Source: Lumbricus terrestris (taxonomy: Eukaryota > Annelida > Clitellata > Crassiclitellata > Lumbricidae). Taken from it: a stretch of 64,000 nucleotides of DNA. The notes below the pieces were generated by a model. It saw only the letters and a list, made by a program, of their open reading frames with translations. It did not search any database and was not told the origin of the DNA. Positions 21,817 through 31,116 of the stretch are shown here, one piece after another. Each line of letters starts with the position of its first letter. Position 1 is the first letter of the stretch. The position numbers and the translations under genes are program-made. The DNA lies in NCBI GenBank assembly GCA_949752735.1, contig OX457050.1:41083553-41147552 (forward strand). The letters run 5' to 3'.

Positions 21817-21912
21817 TTGCGGAGTCTATATGTAGGCTTAACTATCGACTTGTTCTACTTGTTCTAAAAAAACAACGTGTACGGTTTTTTTCAGTTCACA
21901 CTTCTGACGCCA

Positions 21913-22119
21913 TGTGACAGGATGGTGACCGTGGTTATAACAATACGTCTCAGTATAGTTTAACACTTTAATATGAATAACATATAAGTATAGTATAGGT
22001 CTTTGTAGATCTCTCTAGTCCGATAGTCAGCAATAGACTGCCGTCTCTACGTGGTCAGCAAACCCTCCTTAGCCACTGCAGAGGGCGTGGCCTGTGCTGA
22101 CCAATAAGATACCGTTACA
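21913..22119 (-). repeat. 5' LTR of Ty3/gypsy element (207 bp)
   Basis: TGTGACAGG...CCGTTACA, followed by CACTA (22120-22124). It contains the 54 bp missing from the 3' LTR. It is short for a gypsy LTR but has the expected TG...CA ends. Confidence 0.92.
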
Positions 22120-22689
22120 CACTAGCTACATGTACGCCCTCCTTCTTTATTCAGGCATGGGACTGGCCTTTGCAGAGTGCAACCAGTGACGGAGTTAAAC
22201 ATATGTATAATATTACTATAATATAATGTATTTGAAAAGCATTTTAAAAATTTAAAATTGTTATCGTTAGACACCCTATTTTTACGCATAAGATTCCTTA
22301 ATAAACGATCCAATTTCTAACATGGGTTTTCCAATCTAAAAATAGAAAACAAGTTCCTACTGACTTAACACCGCTTCGCTCATAAGAATCACGTTTCGTT
22401 CCAAATTTACTTGTACACTCGCAATGTCACTAGAACACAATATCAGTTACATGCATGTATTACAATAACTCTTTGCATACCGAGTTAATATACGCTTCAT
22501 GACGAGAATTATTCCTAATAAACCTCGAAAAGCAACCCGGATTGTATTTGTCAACGGATATTATTTCGCACGTATATCGTGTGAGATTGTATCCGACAAC
22601 GAAGTGGGCGTGACTGGATAGTTTATGTTGCCCGGATAGTATCTCGCATGACACCGGACGTTTTCTTTGCTCAAGGTTCGAACACATTA

Positions 22690-23178
22690 ATCCGCCTTCT
22701 GCCTTGGCAAGAATTATTATTCTTATCAATCCAATTTCCATTGGAGCAACAATTATTTTCATCAGTACAACTCCTATCTAAATAATAATTATATTTTATT
22801 TCATAAATACAATTCTGGTTGAATGAGAATATCTTGATGAACTATCTTTACCCCGCTTCTGCTTAAGGTGAAATAATTTTCACCAATCCAGCTTCTATTT
22901 AACCAAGAAGTGTTTCATCTATCCAACTTCCATTTGTAAATCAATTTCCCCCGACAAACCCACTTCTATTTAGTCGGAAAACGGAAAATAATTCCATTCA
23001 TCCAGCTTATATTGAACCCAAGACTTAGTTTCATCCAGTTTCCATTAACGGTAATAGTTATTTTCATTAATCCGACTTCCACTTAGTCCTACGCCAAGCA
23101 TTAGTTTATCAATTCAACTTCACTTTAGCAACATTCCTTTCGTCAATAAATTCCGGCGCCAAAACGGCGCCGCAAAAG
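22690..23178. repeat. Degenerate fold-back minisatellite with GC-rich end
   Basis: Highly diverged units CATC(A/C)A(A/T)CCA(A/G)CTTC(C/T)ATTT alternating with AT-rich spacers, ending in CCGGCGCCAAAACGGCGCCG (23152-23171). Confidence 0.5.
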
Positions 23179-23295
23179 TCCTGGTTTGTGTCAGGCTAGA
23201 TAGGGCTTGTGTTGTTATGAGAGACTATATATATATATGGAACCTGTTTAGAGTGCAGAGATACTAAAGACGTAGGCCTATTTAGGCCCCTATTT

Positions 23296-24212
23296 GTTTT
23301 AGTCTATTAATACCCATATAATGTATGTTTAAAATGCGTAAATATCTATCTCAAACCGCCTGTTTTTGAAATTTGCAAAGGTTCTATTGACGTACGCTTT
23401 ATGTTTTGGTAAAATATGTGGGCTCTATAACTATTTGCGTATGCTTTGATTGCCATAGGCGCTTTTTTGAAGACTTGCCGAATATGTATTTCTAAAGGAA
23501 AATGTATTTTTCTTACAATCCGTAACATGTGTTGCTTTAGTTGGAATTATTGTCTCTTAATATCCTAGTGCGTTTATATCCGAACATTCTGATAAAATTG
23601 TTTTAGTCTATTTATACCCATATATGTTTTTAATGTGTAGGCTTAATATCTATCTCAAATCGCCTGTCTTTTAAATTTGCAAAGGTTCTATTGACGTACG
23701 CTTTATGTTTTGGTAAAATAGGTGGGCTCTATAACTATTTACGTATGCTTTGATTGCCATAGGCGCTCTTTTGATGACTTGCCGAAAATGAATTTCTGAA
23801 GGAAAATGTATTTTTCTTACAATCCGTAACATGTGTTGCTTTAGTTGGAATTATTGTCTCTTAATATCCTAGTGCGTTTATATCCGAACATTCTGATAAA
23901 ATTGTTTTAGTCTATTTATACCCATATAGCCAATGTCTTAAATGTGTAGATATCTATATCAAATCGACTGCCTCTTAAATTTGCAAAGGTTCTATTGACG
24001 TACGCTTTATGTGTTGGTAAAATATGTGGGCTCTATAACTATTATTTTACGTATGCTTTGATTGCCATAGGCACTTTTTTGAAGACTTGCCGAATATGTA
24101 TTTCTGAAGGAAAATGTATTTTTCTTACAATCCGTAGGCCTAACATGTTGCTTTAGTTGGAATTATTGTTTCTTAATATGCTAGTGCGTTTATATCCGAA
24201 CATTCTGATAAC
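23296..24212. repeat. Three tandem ~305-bp satellite units
   Basis: Units start at about 23296, 23600 and 23902, each beginning TTTTAGTCTATT(A/T)ATACCC and ending CCGAACATTCTGATAA. They are about 93-95% alike by eye. Unit 3 has extra bases (TATTTTACG, TAGGCCTAACATG). No coding capacity. Confidence 0.85.
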
Positions 24213-24269
24213 CTTATAACTTTAATAATATTCAATTTAATATTTTACGAGCAATAACATGCATATTTA

Positions 24270-24810
24270 AGAGTGGTTTGCTAAGAGGCATGGGATCACT
24301 CACGACGATCTGGAGGGACAGAGCTATTGGAACTTGGCTGAAGATAAGACTTATGAAGACGCTGGTGTGGTCGGTGGCGTTGTATGGATGTGAAACCTGG
24401 ACTTTGAGGGCCGATGACAAAAGAAGAATATCAGCTTTTGAGATGACGACATATAGGAAGATACTGAGAGTCAGCTGGAAGGAATAGGCCTACAGGACAA
24501 ACGAGTCTATACTGGAGGAGCTGCGGCCGGAACAGCGTCTGTTGGAGGTGGTGAAGAGAAGGAAGCTGAACTACTTTGGACACATGATCAGAGCGGACAG
24601 TCTACTGGCCTTCATAATTATGTCAGGGCTATGTGGATGGAAAAAGAGCCAGGGGAAGACCGAGAAGACGCTGGATGGACGATGTCGAGGAATGGATGGG
24701 GCTGTCGATGGTGGATTGCATTAGGAGAGCAAAGGACAGAGAGGGATGGAGGAAAGTGACGTCGTTGGCCCTGGTCTCCGATCCGCAACAATGTGGATGG
24801 TCAAGATGAT
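24270..24810 (+). pseudogene. RTE-like LINE, RT C-terminus
   Basis: The frame from 24278 gives TTIWRDRAIGTWLKIRLMKT, VALYGCETWTLRADDKRRI, EMTTYRKILRVSWKE, a stop, then RTNESILEELRPEQRLLEVV, KRRKLNYFGHMIRAD, and after a frameshift WMDDVEEWMGLSMVDCIRRA. These are the thumb and C-terminal motifs of RTE-type RT, the same region that is at 15080-15413. The tail is TCAAGATGATGATTATTAG. It is a 5'-truncated dead copy. Confidence 0.8.
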
Positions 24811-24829
24811 GATTATTAGAATCAAACAA

Positions 24830-25430
24830 AGTTTAAACGGCGTAATCACATTGAATTTAACGTAATAATAAAGATAGAGATCAACATAGTAACTGTTAAT
24901 TAGCTATAAGGATACCATTTTCAAACTCCATTGTCTGATTTGTCTGTTAGAAACGAAATGCAAGTAAGCTTTTGATTGAATAGGCTACCATTGTTCTGTG
25001 TGTATTCATTCTTGAAAAATATTAAAATTTGATATTCGACGTTCTCATTTTTAATTCATTAAGTTTTTCAGATAAGTAAATGAAAATAAGTATACTAAAT
25101 TTTATGAATAATTTGATTTATTATTTGATAATAATTATAAAGATAATGGTTTCCTGTATTCAAACAAATGGATACTTGTTCTATGACCAGGCTATATTTT
25201 GTGAAATTTTTAGTTATATTTTGTGAGACAAAAACTCATCATGCAAAAACGTACGACGCAAACTTGCTTGCACACATACAAAACAATCTTAATGATTATA
25301 TTTTGAAGACATTGATGCACTGAAAAATGACATATTAAAGCAGCATTGACTTCTAACATGTCCTAATTAGCTACGTTTGTTCAATTAAAGTTGTAACAGC
25401 TGTTACACTGCTGCATTTATTCAAGTCATA
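24830..25430. other. AT-rich region, nothing recognised
   Basis: Non-coding, AT-rich sequence without long ORFs, splice-bounded exons or repeats I can identify. Confidence 0.4.
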
Positions 25431-25439
25431 ATCAACATC

Positions 25440-25850
25440 ATTGATGCATCAAAATGGCCTTGACCATGACCTTATAAACTTCAGATGACCCCGGATGATA
25501 AAAGCAATATCAGAAATGAATTCTACATGCCCGAATCAGTAACATTAGAGGCATTACACATGTATATCCTGTAATAAATGAAAAAGATGAAACTCAGTGA
25601 CCTTGACCTTGACCTCTATAACCTTGAGATGATCTCTGATGACACAAATAATATCAGAAATGAATTCTACATACCTGAATTAGTACCATTAGAGGTATTA
25701 CACGTGGATAAGCTGTAAGAAATGAAAAAGATGAAAAAATTAAAATGATAAATTTTCCAATAATTATGGCCGGTGGCGCCATATTGGATTTGTCAATTAC
25801 GTCATTCGTGCCGACATGGCGGACAAGCACCTCGGTGATTTTTCATGTCC
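25440..25850. repeat. Tandem ~144-bp repeat (two copies)
   Basis: Both copies contain AATATCAGAAATGAATTCTA (starting near 25505 and 25649), TTACAC(A/G)TG(T/G)AT and AATGAAAAAGATGAAA, with TGACCTTGACC words between. A GGCGCCATATTGGATTT block follows. It is a dispersed non-coding repeat by appearance. Confidence 0.65.
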
Positions 25851-26216
25851 AGGGACCCACTGACTGATTGGAAGTGAGAAACTCCCCCAACACCAAAGTG
25901 CATACGGGATCTCATGGCACATCAAGGACTATTGCAACCGACGATGCATGACGCTTGCTCTTTCTCCAATTTAATCAGTCATAGCTCAGCGAACGTGCGT
26001 AGGCTAAAAGATATTTATATGCAGTCGTTGCCAGGGTGGCAAAACAAGACGGGCCAGAGGGTACCAGGTACCCTGTTATGGTCACTCTATTTTTCCAAGT
26101 TTTCACCAATATTACCGAACTTGTGTTAAAATGCTATGTCTAGAAAGTTACATTAAAGGCACAATCGAATACGGAAATTAGTCATGGTCTCGGAAAGATC
26201 TTTGTGTAATTTGATA

Positions 26217-26222
26217 TTTATT
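26217..26222 (-). terminator. Polyadenylation signal AATAAA for the CARD exon
   Basis: AATAAA on the minus strand, 61-66 bases after the stop codon of the CARD exon. Confidence 0.5.
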
Positions 26223-26282
26223 GTTATTTGTTGCTATTTTAAAACAATTGTTAATTAGAAGCATTCAGATCAAGTTTGCAAA

Positions 26283-26575
26283 TTAACCTCCACCGTTTTC
26301 TAGGATTTTAGCCACAGTCGTCTGATTGGTTTGTTGAAGACATCTCACGAAATTTGAAAACTTTGTGTGGTCGAAAGATTCCGCGATGTAGAAAAGTTCG
26401 GCGTTCTTATCTCGGTTGAATCGTTGTCGTTTAATCACGTGACTTTCTTCTTCCGTTATGCAACTAAGAGACAACATTGAAGCGATTAACTCATCTCTTG
26501 GATCAAGATTTTCAAGCAGATAATTTCTGTTGACTCTTATGATTGCAGATCGCTTTTTGGTTTTTCCGTAGTAAT
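26283..26575 (-). CDS. CARD domain, terminal exon
   Basis: The acceptor TTAATTATCTTTTTAG ends at 26576. The exon enters in phase 1 and encodes 96 codons plus stop. The sequence reads as a full death-fold CARD: NRNYLLENLDPRDELIASML (helices 1-2), SCITEEESHVIKRQ (helix 3), NRDKNAELFYIAES (helix 4), TKFSNFVRCLQQTNQTTVA (helices 5-6), then KILENGGG and stop. CARDs mediate homotypic assembly in apoptosis and innate immune signalling. The only ATG-started frame covers half the domain, so the exon is internal to the transcript and terminal in the protein. Its phase matches the donor of the exon at 29414-29600. Confidence 0.65.
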
Positions 26576-26647
26576 CTAAAAAGATAATTAAGCTTACAAA
26601 TTATTACAACTTTAGGATGGCATCGCAGCTTTATTGGGTCACAGCAC

Positions 26648-27256
26648 GGTTCCACGACAACTGGTCTACCGACGACTCGTCTACCGACTACTCGTCTCCG
26701 GACAATTAGTCTTACGACAACTGGTCTACAGACGAATAGTATTGATGAAATAGAAGTTGGATTTATGAAAATGGTTTCTTAGCTTAAATGAAAGCTGGAT
26801 TGATGATTTTATTCATGTATTTCGATATGCATCCAGCTTCTACTTCAGATCGAAAAATACCTTCATTCAGCTTCTATTTCTCACCCGTTATTTTCGTCAA
26901 TCCAGCTTCTATTGCATATATAAAACAATACCCTTATCCAGCTTTCATTACTTAAGCGTTTTTCATCAATCCAGCTTCTATTTCAGATCAAGAAATACTT
27001 TCATCCTGCTTTTGTTTCTCATACGTTATTTTCGTCAATCCAGCTTCTATTTCACCTGTAAAAGAGCCATCATCCATATTTTATTTCTCTTGCGTTTTTT
27101 CATCAATCCAATCTCCATTTCATCTGTAAAAACTTTCATCCAACCTCCATTTCTCAAGCGCTGGATCAGTTGTCTGTAGACCAGTTGTCGTAGACGAATT
27201 GTCCGGAGACCACTTGTCGTTAGACGAGTTGTCGGTAGACGAGTTGTCGTGACACC
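26648..27256. mobile_element. Fold-back Mutator-like element, copy A (609 bp)
   Basis: Left end GGTTCCACGACAACTGG, right end CGAGTTGTCGTGACACC. The arms (26648-26745 and about 27165-27256) are tandem words GACAACTGGTCTACC, GACGACTCGTCTACC, GGACAATTAGTC and their inverses. The interior minisatellite turns near 26815. Flanks TCACAGCAC and ATACAGCAC agree at 7 of 9 positions, a worn 9-bp duplication. It lies in the intron between the F-box-like and CARD exons. Confidence 0.8.
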
Positions 27257-27588
27257 ATACAGCACACCATCATCGGAGAAACAATTTTGTCTGTTGTAGC
27301 CTATAGCTAGGCCTACACTACATTAAGTAGAAACCTCTGCTGACTAGTTCTAGTCCGAATTGGTATAATTAGATAATTATTATATTACCCTTAGACAGGT
27401 TAGACAGACAATTATTATTATAGATTGAGTTGATACAATTTGAAAACAACGATAAATTCCAGTTACATGTATCTCATTCATCTAAATGCAAATTTGCCTC
27501 TTACATTTTTAACGACGTGTCACTCATAGAGTAGGCAACCATATGCCTACTGTTGTGTTGATTTGCATTACATTATTGCAAATAGTTG

Positions 27589-27612
27589 TGTAGCGTTTGT
27601 GGAAACGCTACA
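27589..27612. repeat. Perfect 10-bp hairpin, TGTAGCGTTT-GTGG-AAACGCTACA
   Basis: A 10-bp stem with a four-base loop at the left edge of the CpG-rich stretch 27660-27900. TGTAGCG...CGCTACA could be the terminal repeats of an LTR, but no second LTR is found. Confidence 0.6.
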
Positions 27613-28550
27613 GGATCTTACTTATTCTTTTAAATTGCGTCTAATTCTATAACTAATTAATGGGTGAATCAGACTGAGTTTCCAGACAATGCGCCAGACA
27701 TACACGTGACCCTTTAGCTGACGTGGCCAGAGCGCGGGTACTGCTGATTGGTTGTAAGCGGCGCGTGACCCAAAACGGCGGCAGGAAACCGCGTGTGATT
27801 GGATGCTGGGCCAGACAGCGGAAGTTGACGACTGGACGTGGACCGAGTAGGAGCTGTGTGGGAAAAACGAGGTAGAAGGTCGGGTAGAAATTTAGTTAAA
27901 CTTAAATTTTAATACTTCAATTTCTTGTAAAAATTCTTCCAAATTAGTAACGAAAGAAAGAAGGAACTCGACTGTTGCCTCCGGTGAAAGGAAATCTTCG
28001 TGAAGGATTGAATTGGCGATAAATTCAGGAAAGTATAATTTGTCAGAGTAACACGTGTTGAATCCGTAATAGATTGATAGATTGGCTGTTGATCACCGCT
28101 GTAAAAATGCTAATGTAGATAATATTGCATTTAATGTAGACAGCGAAGGTGAATCTGATTTGTGTTACGAGGCCCGAATGTATTGAAGTGTTTAATCGAT
28201 ATTGCGAAACATTGAAGAGGCCATTGTAGTTACAGTTTAATTAGTATGAAATACTGATGTTATTGATTGCATTCGTTGTAATTAGCTTAGCTAAGAGAAC
28301 AGAAGCATAGAGCATATTTAATTTGGATGCAGCAGTGAAACTGTTTGGGTTGAATAGTGCGAACAGTGTTGTAACAATTCACAAATACTGTTGCCTATTA
28401 GGAATACATTGCAATCACACTGTAGTGAACAGACAGATACTGCAGAAAGAACTGCGTTTGTGCGGACCACTTTGATTTACATGTTTAATTAGATTGTAGC
28501 TAAGAAATAATAAAGGTGTTGTGCACATAGTCGAAATTGAAAGTGATACA
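27613..28550 (+). promoter_or_regulatory. CpG-richer leader upstream of the 28551 frame
   Basis: 27690-27880 is visibly richer in CG (TGACGTGGCC, GCGGCGCGTGACCC, AACGGCGGC) with a TGATTGGTTGT CCAAT-type box, as in a promoter. The rest is AT-rich leader-like sequence. The promoter role is inferred from composition and position. Confidence 0.3.
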
Positions 28551-29045
28551 ATGAGTGAACTTGAACTAGGTTTTAATAGGGAAAGCCCCATGTCACGTGC
28601 CACCTCTTCCGGTGGGGACGCCCAAGAAGAATCATATGGTTCAGAAGGAGGGCGGTCGGTTAATAGCACTGGGACGTTTATAGAGCGCCCGACAGATAAG
28701 TCGAGATACCTACCACTGGATCTCATGGAGTTCGCCTTCCTTTCACCCAAAGCTGCTAAGGGGAGAACGAACCCAGACGAGCACCGGGAGAAGGGTGCTG
28801 TCGCTCGTCGACCAACAGCCGCAGAGATATGTCCTTTAGGCCCTGGTAATAAGGAAAGTATGGAACCTATACGTTCCTCCCTGTCATCTACACCTGAGGT
28901 TCCTGTGCGTGCGTTCCCATTGCCCCAGCAGTACGCCGCAGCGCTAGAGGGAAGCACCGAAAGTAAGACAGTAAGTGAAGCACCACTTGCAAGAGCTCAT
29001 GGCCCTCTAGCGGCTAGGGCGGGCGTTACAGTTGCAACCACGTGA
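28551..29045 (+). CDS. Unrecognised 164-residue protein
   Basis: Open from ATG 28551 (MSELELGFNRESPMSR); an earlier in-frame ATG at 28521 is possible, but its first residues (MHIVEIESDT) look less natural. The protein is rich in Ser, Pro, Glu and Ala, with no hydrophobic segment and no motif I know; the middle has RYLPLDLMEFAFLSPK. Low-complexity-like composition and the CpG-rich leader fit either a host exon or the Gag N-terminus of a retroelement. The frame on the opposite strand (28957-28415) overlaps it and is less plausible. I do not assign a function. Confidence 0.4.
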   Translation: MSELELGFNRESPMSRATSSGGDAQEESYGSEGGRSVNSTGTFIERPTDKSRYLPLDLMEFAFLSPKAAKGRTNPDEHREKGAVARRPTAAEICPLGPGNKESMEPIRSSLSSTPEVPVRAFPLPQQYAAALEGSTESKTVSEAPLARAHGPLAARAGVTVATT

Positions 29046-29121
29046 CCAGACATTGACTAATCAACCGTTCTCATGATAGTGCCATATGTCCACATTGATT
29101 CTCCATAAGACTTACTTTAGC

Positions 29122-29175
29122 CAGTGGCGTAGACAAAGGGGGTTTCGGGGGCTAAGCACCCTATGGCTTAGGAAT
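29122..29175 (+). mobile_element. hAT-like terminus (single end)
   Basis: CAGTGGCGTAGACAAAGGGGG, a common hAT-type terminal motif, with no inverted partner found nearby. Probably a truncated copy. Confidence 0.35.
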
Positions 29176-29413
29176 TTTTTTTAAAATGTTAATTTTATCC
29201 ACTTAAAAAGAAAAAAAAACAATTGCTTGTTGTAACAATTGTTTTTCTTACTTTATTACCTTTGTTACTTATTCTCTTTTATTTAGGCTGCTGTAGCCTA
29301 ATACTGTTGGATTGATGTCAGAAAGGGCATTTGCCAGGCCATATTCTATTCAGGTGTAGCCTATATCATTGGCTATCAATTTCACTCTGATAATTGGAAA
29401 CAACTCAACCTAC

Positions 29414-29600
29414 CCTTCAGGTAGCACCAGAGTGTCCTCTCGAACCGATGTCCGGTAACTATTCGATTGAAGCAAACGTCGACTGATATGAGGGACCTGA
29501 TGACTTCTTCGTCTCTCAGGTGTGGCGAGGAATTCAAAATCCAATGTAGACATGACTTTTCTAAGATAATGTCCAACATCTCTAGTGGAAGGTCATAAAG
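29414..29600 (-). CDS. F-box-like exon preceding the CARD exon
   Basis: The acceptor TTTGCATCTTTTTGCATTTTAG ends at 29601 and the donor is AAGG|GTAGGT (29413). It has 62 codons in phase 0 plus one base, matching the phase-1 CARD exon. The sequence LYDLPLEMLDIILEKSC ... LISVDVCFNRIV ... LWCYLK follows the F-box pattern (LP.E+L..IL, then V+..F..+V...), though with a longer middle. F-boxes bind SKP1 in SCF ubiquitin ligases. The domain call is tentative; the exon itself is well supported by both splice sites and an uninterrupted frame. The intron to the CARD exon is 2.84 kb and holds a fold-back element and the 28551 frame on the other strand. Confidence 0.5.
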
Positions 29601-30010
29601 CTAAAATGCAAAAAGATGCAAACAGGACTCGACTGTATGCCAATACTCGTTTAATCTATGATGCTATGACAATACCGACAAAGTAAATAAGTTTTACGAG
29701 TTAGTTACGCTTCAGAATGCAATCTGATGCTCCATCACAACAAATCATGTTGGATGTTAATTCACCGACAGAGGAGGGGAGTGACCAAACTACAGGTTTA
29801 CTTGAAATTCGTCCAATTCATTCATTGTCTATGCATACAAGCCAGCTTCTTCAAGTAATATACAATTCTATATCTACTTCTCTGAAACTGGGAGTGCCGT
29901 CATTACTCCGTAACATTATGACATACAACTTAGAGTGGCTAGCGACAACACTTTTCAAGTAGCGACGCCTAGCAAAATAATGCAAAAAGAATATATACTA
30001 TCCAGATAAT

Positions 30011-30114
30011 GACGGTGCCTATAGAATGATCAACGAAGCGACAACAATCCAAATCGCTTCACTGGAAATAAACGATCTATTCTTAAAAGTTTATAGACAG
30101 GCAGCGAACTGCAG
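30011..30114 (+). CDS. Candidate exon, unrecognised
   Basis: The acceptor ATATATACTATCCAG and donor AGG|GTGAGC bound an open frame: DNDGAYRMINEATTIQIASL and on to VYRQAANCR. The composition looks coding. Its phase does not match the next candidate at 30200, so the gene model is unresolved. Confidence 0.3.
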
Positions 30115-30199
30115 GGTGAGCGTTGTTAAAAAAGCGACAGCACAATACAGTGTACAAAGTCATGTTGCTTAATTAAAACAAAATAGGGCCTAACTTGCA

Positions 30200-30706
30200 G
30201 AATTTACGATAGAGATACCCAGGGGCGCAACCAGAACATTTTCCTAGGGGGTGCTCAGAATTATTATTGTAGGCTTAGGGCCGAATAATCTGTAATCTGA
30301 AAGACCGAAAGACCCCCTACCCCCACCCCCACAAAAAAACTCATCGGATTTGGAGAAATTACGTGGGTCACCTTTTTAGCCCTGGGGCTGCTCAAGCACC
30401 CCCCCCAGCACCCCCCTGGTTGCGCCACTGGAGATACCATATCAATTGAAACAGACTGACGATGATTATCTACCGACGCTGAATGAAAATCAGGTCAGAA
30501 AGGTTTTTTGTCGCTTCACTGTCGGATGTAAATTACAATTCTTGCAATTTTCGGTGGCAAATAAAACTTGCGAGATAACCGTGGGGACTAAGCCTGATTG
30601 GCACAGCTATCCTGTGCGTCGAGCTTTCTCAAGCATTGGGTCATCATCCTATCAGAGTCATCCATTGAAAATTTTGTTACAGCGCTGTTATCACAGTGCA
30701 AAATGA
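30200..30706 (+). CDS. Candidate last exon, split by a hAT MITE
   Basis: A possible acceptor CTAACTTGCAG precedes FTIEIPY..., and the frame continues after the MITE (30220-30430) with QLKQTDDDYLPTLNENQ, VFCRFTVGCKLQFLQFSVAN and ends at 30706. If the MITE and one target copy are ignored, the frame is open across the insertion site. No domain is recognised. It may be a broken or non-genic frame. Confidence 0.3.
30220..30430. mobile_element. hAT MITE with perfect 8-bp target duplication
   Basis: Termini CAGGGGCGCAACCAG and CTGGTTGCGCCACTG (14/15 inverted match, extended by GGGGGTGCT), with GAGATACC on both sides (30212-30219 and 30431-30438). 211 bp, non-coding, C-rich near the right end. Confidence 0.88.
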
Positions 30707-30709
30707 ATT

Positions 30710-31115
30710 CTGTCAATGAGATAGTAAAGTGGTCGCGATGATGTTAAACTTATTGCTTCAAGAGAAGTTATAGAAAGAAATTAAGCACAATCTGACCATT
30801 GAACCAGACGTAACTTTCTTGTGTTCATCTTTTCTGTTGCAATCTTCTTCTTTAAACAGAAACATTGCAAACATTTAATGTTTTCATCGTAATATAATGT
30901 GCACTGCCTGTGTCATTCAAAGGGTCGTAGGCATTCTAACTTCTGAACTTGCGAAATCGCTTGATCTTTTAAATTAACTAAATTCTACTTATTCACTTTG
31001 AGTATTTGCTTATTGCTGATTGCGTTTATACTTTGTTACAAGGCCGTAGCTAGGGGGGTGTTTTGGGTGTTTGAACACCCCCCGAAATGGAAAATGTGAA
31101 AAATAATATAATGCA
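30710..31115. other. No gene seen; G-rich hAT-like scrap at 31040
   Basis: AT-rich, without an open frame. 31038-31080 (GGCCGTAGCTAGGGGGGTG and the inverted pair GGGTGTT/AACACCC) resembles a degraded hAT terminus and adjoins the end of the LINE. Confidence 0.35.
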
Positions 31116-31116
31116 T

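Larger units (their letters stand above)
18067..22119 (-). mobile_element. Ty3/gypsy retrotransposon, internally deleted
   Basis: A 4053-bp element with LTRs, a 5-bp target duplication CACTA (18062-18066 and 22120-22124), a primer-binding-like TGGCGTCAGAAGTGTGAAC just inside the 5' LTR, and a polypurine tract before the 3' LTR. Gag and Pol share one frame. Usual Ty3/gypsy elements are 5-6 kb; this one lacks three blocks of Pol (see the pol entry). The near-identical LTRs indicate recent insertion, so a defective element apparently moved using enzymes supplied in trans. Confidence 0.9.

Noticed and set aside
14183..23178. One 9-kb transposon bounded by the GC-rich inverted blocks
   Set aside because: The ends are similar, but no target duplication matches and the content is a pile of independent insertions.
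28415..28957. Minus-strand 180-codon frame
   Set aside because: It overlaps the plus-strand frame 28551-29045, which has a natural start and a CpG-rich leader; the minus frame has no supporting features.
27589..29045. LTR retrotransposon starting at the TGTAGCG hairpin
   Set aside because: No second LTR, primer binding site, capsid or pol signature found.
30011..30706. Joined two-exon gene 30011-30114 plus 30200-30706
   Set aside because: The donor phase (0) does not match the only open phase of the next candidate (1).
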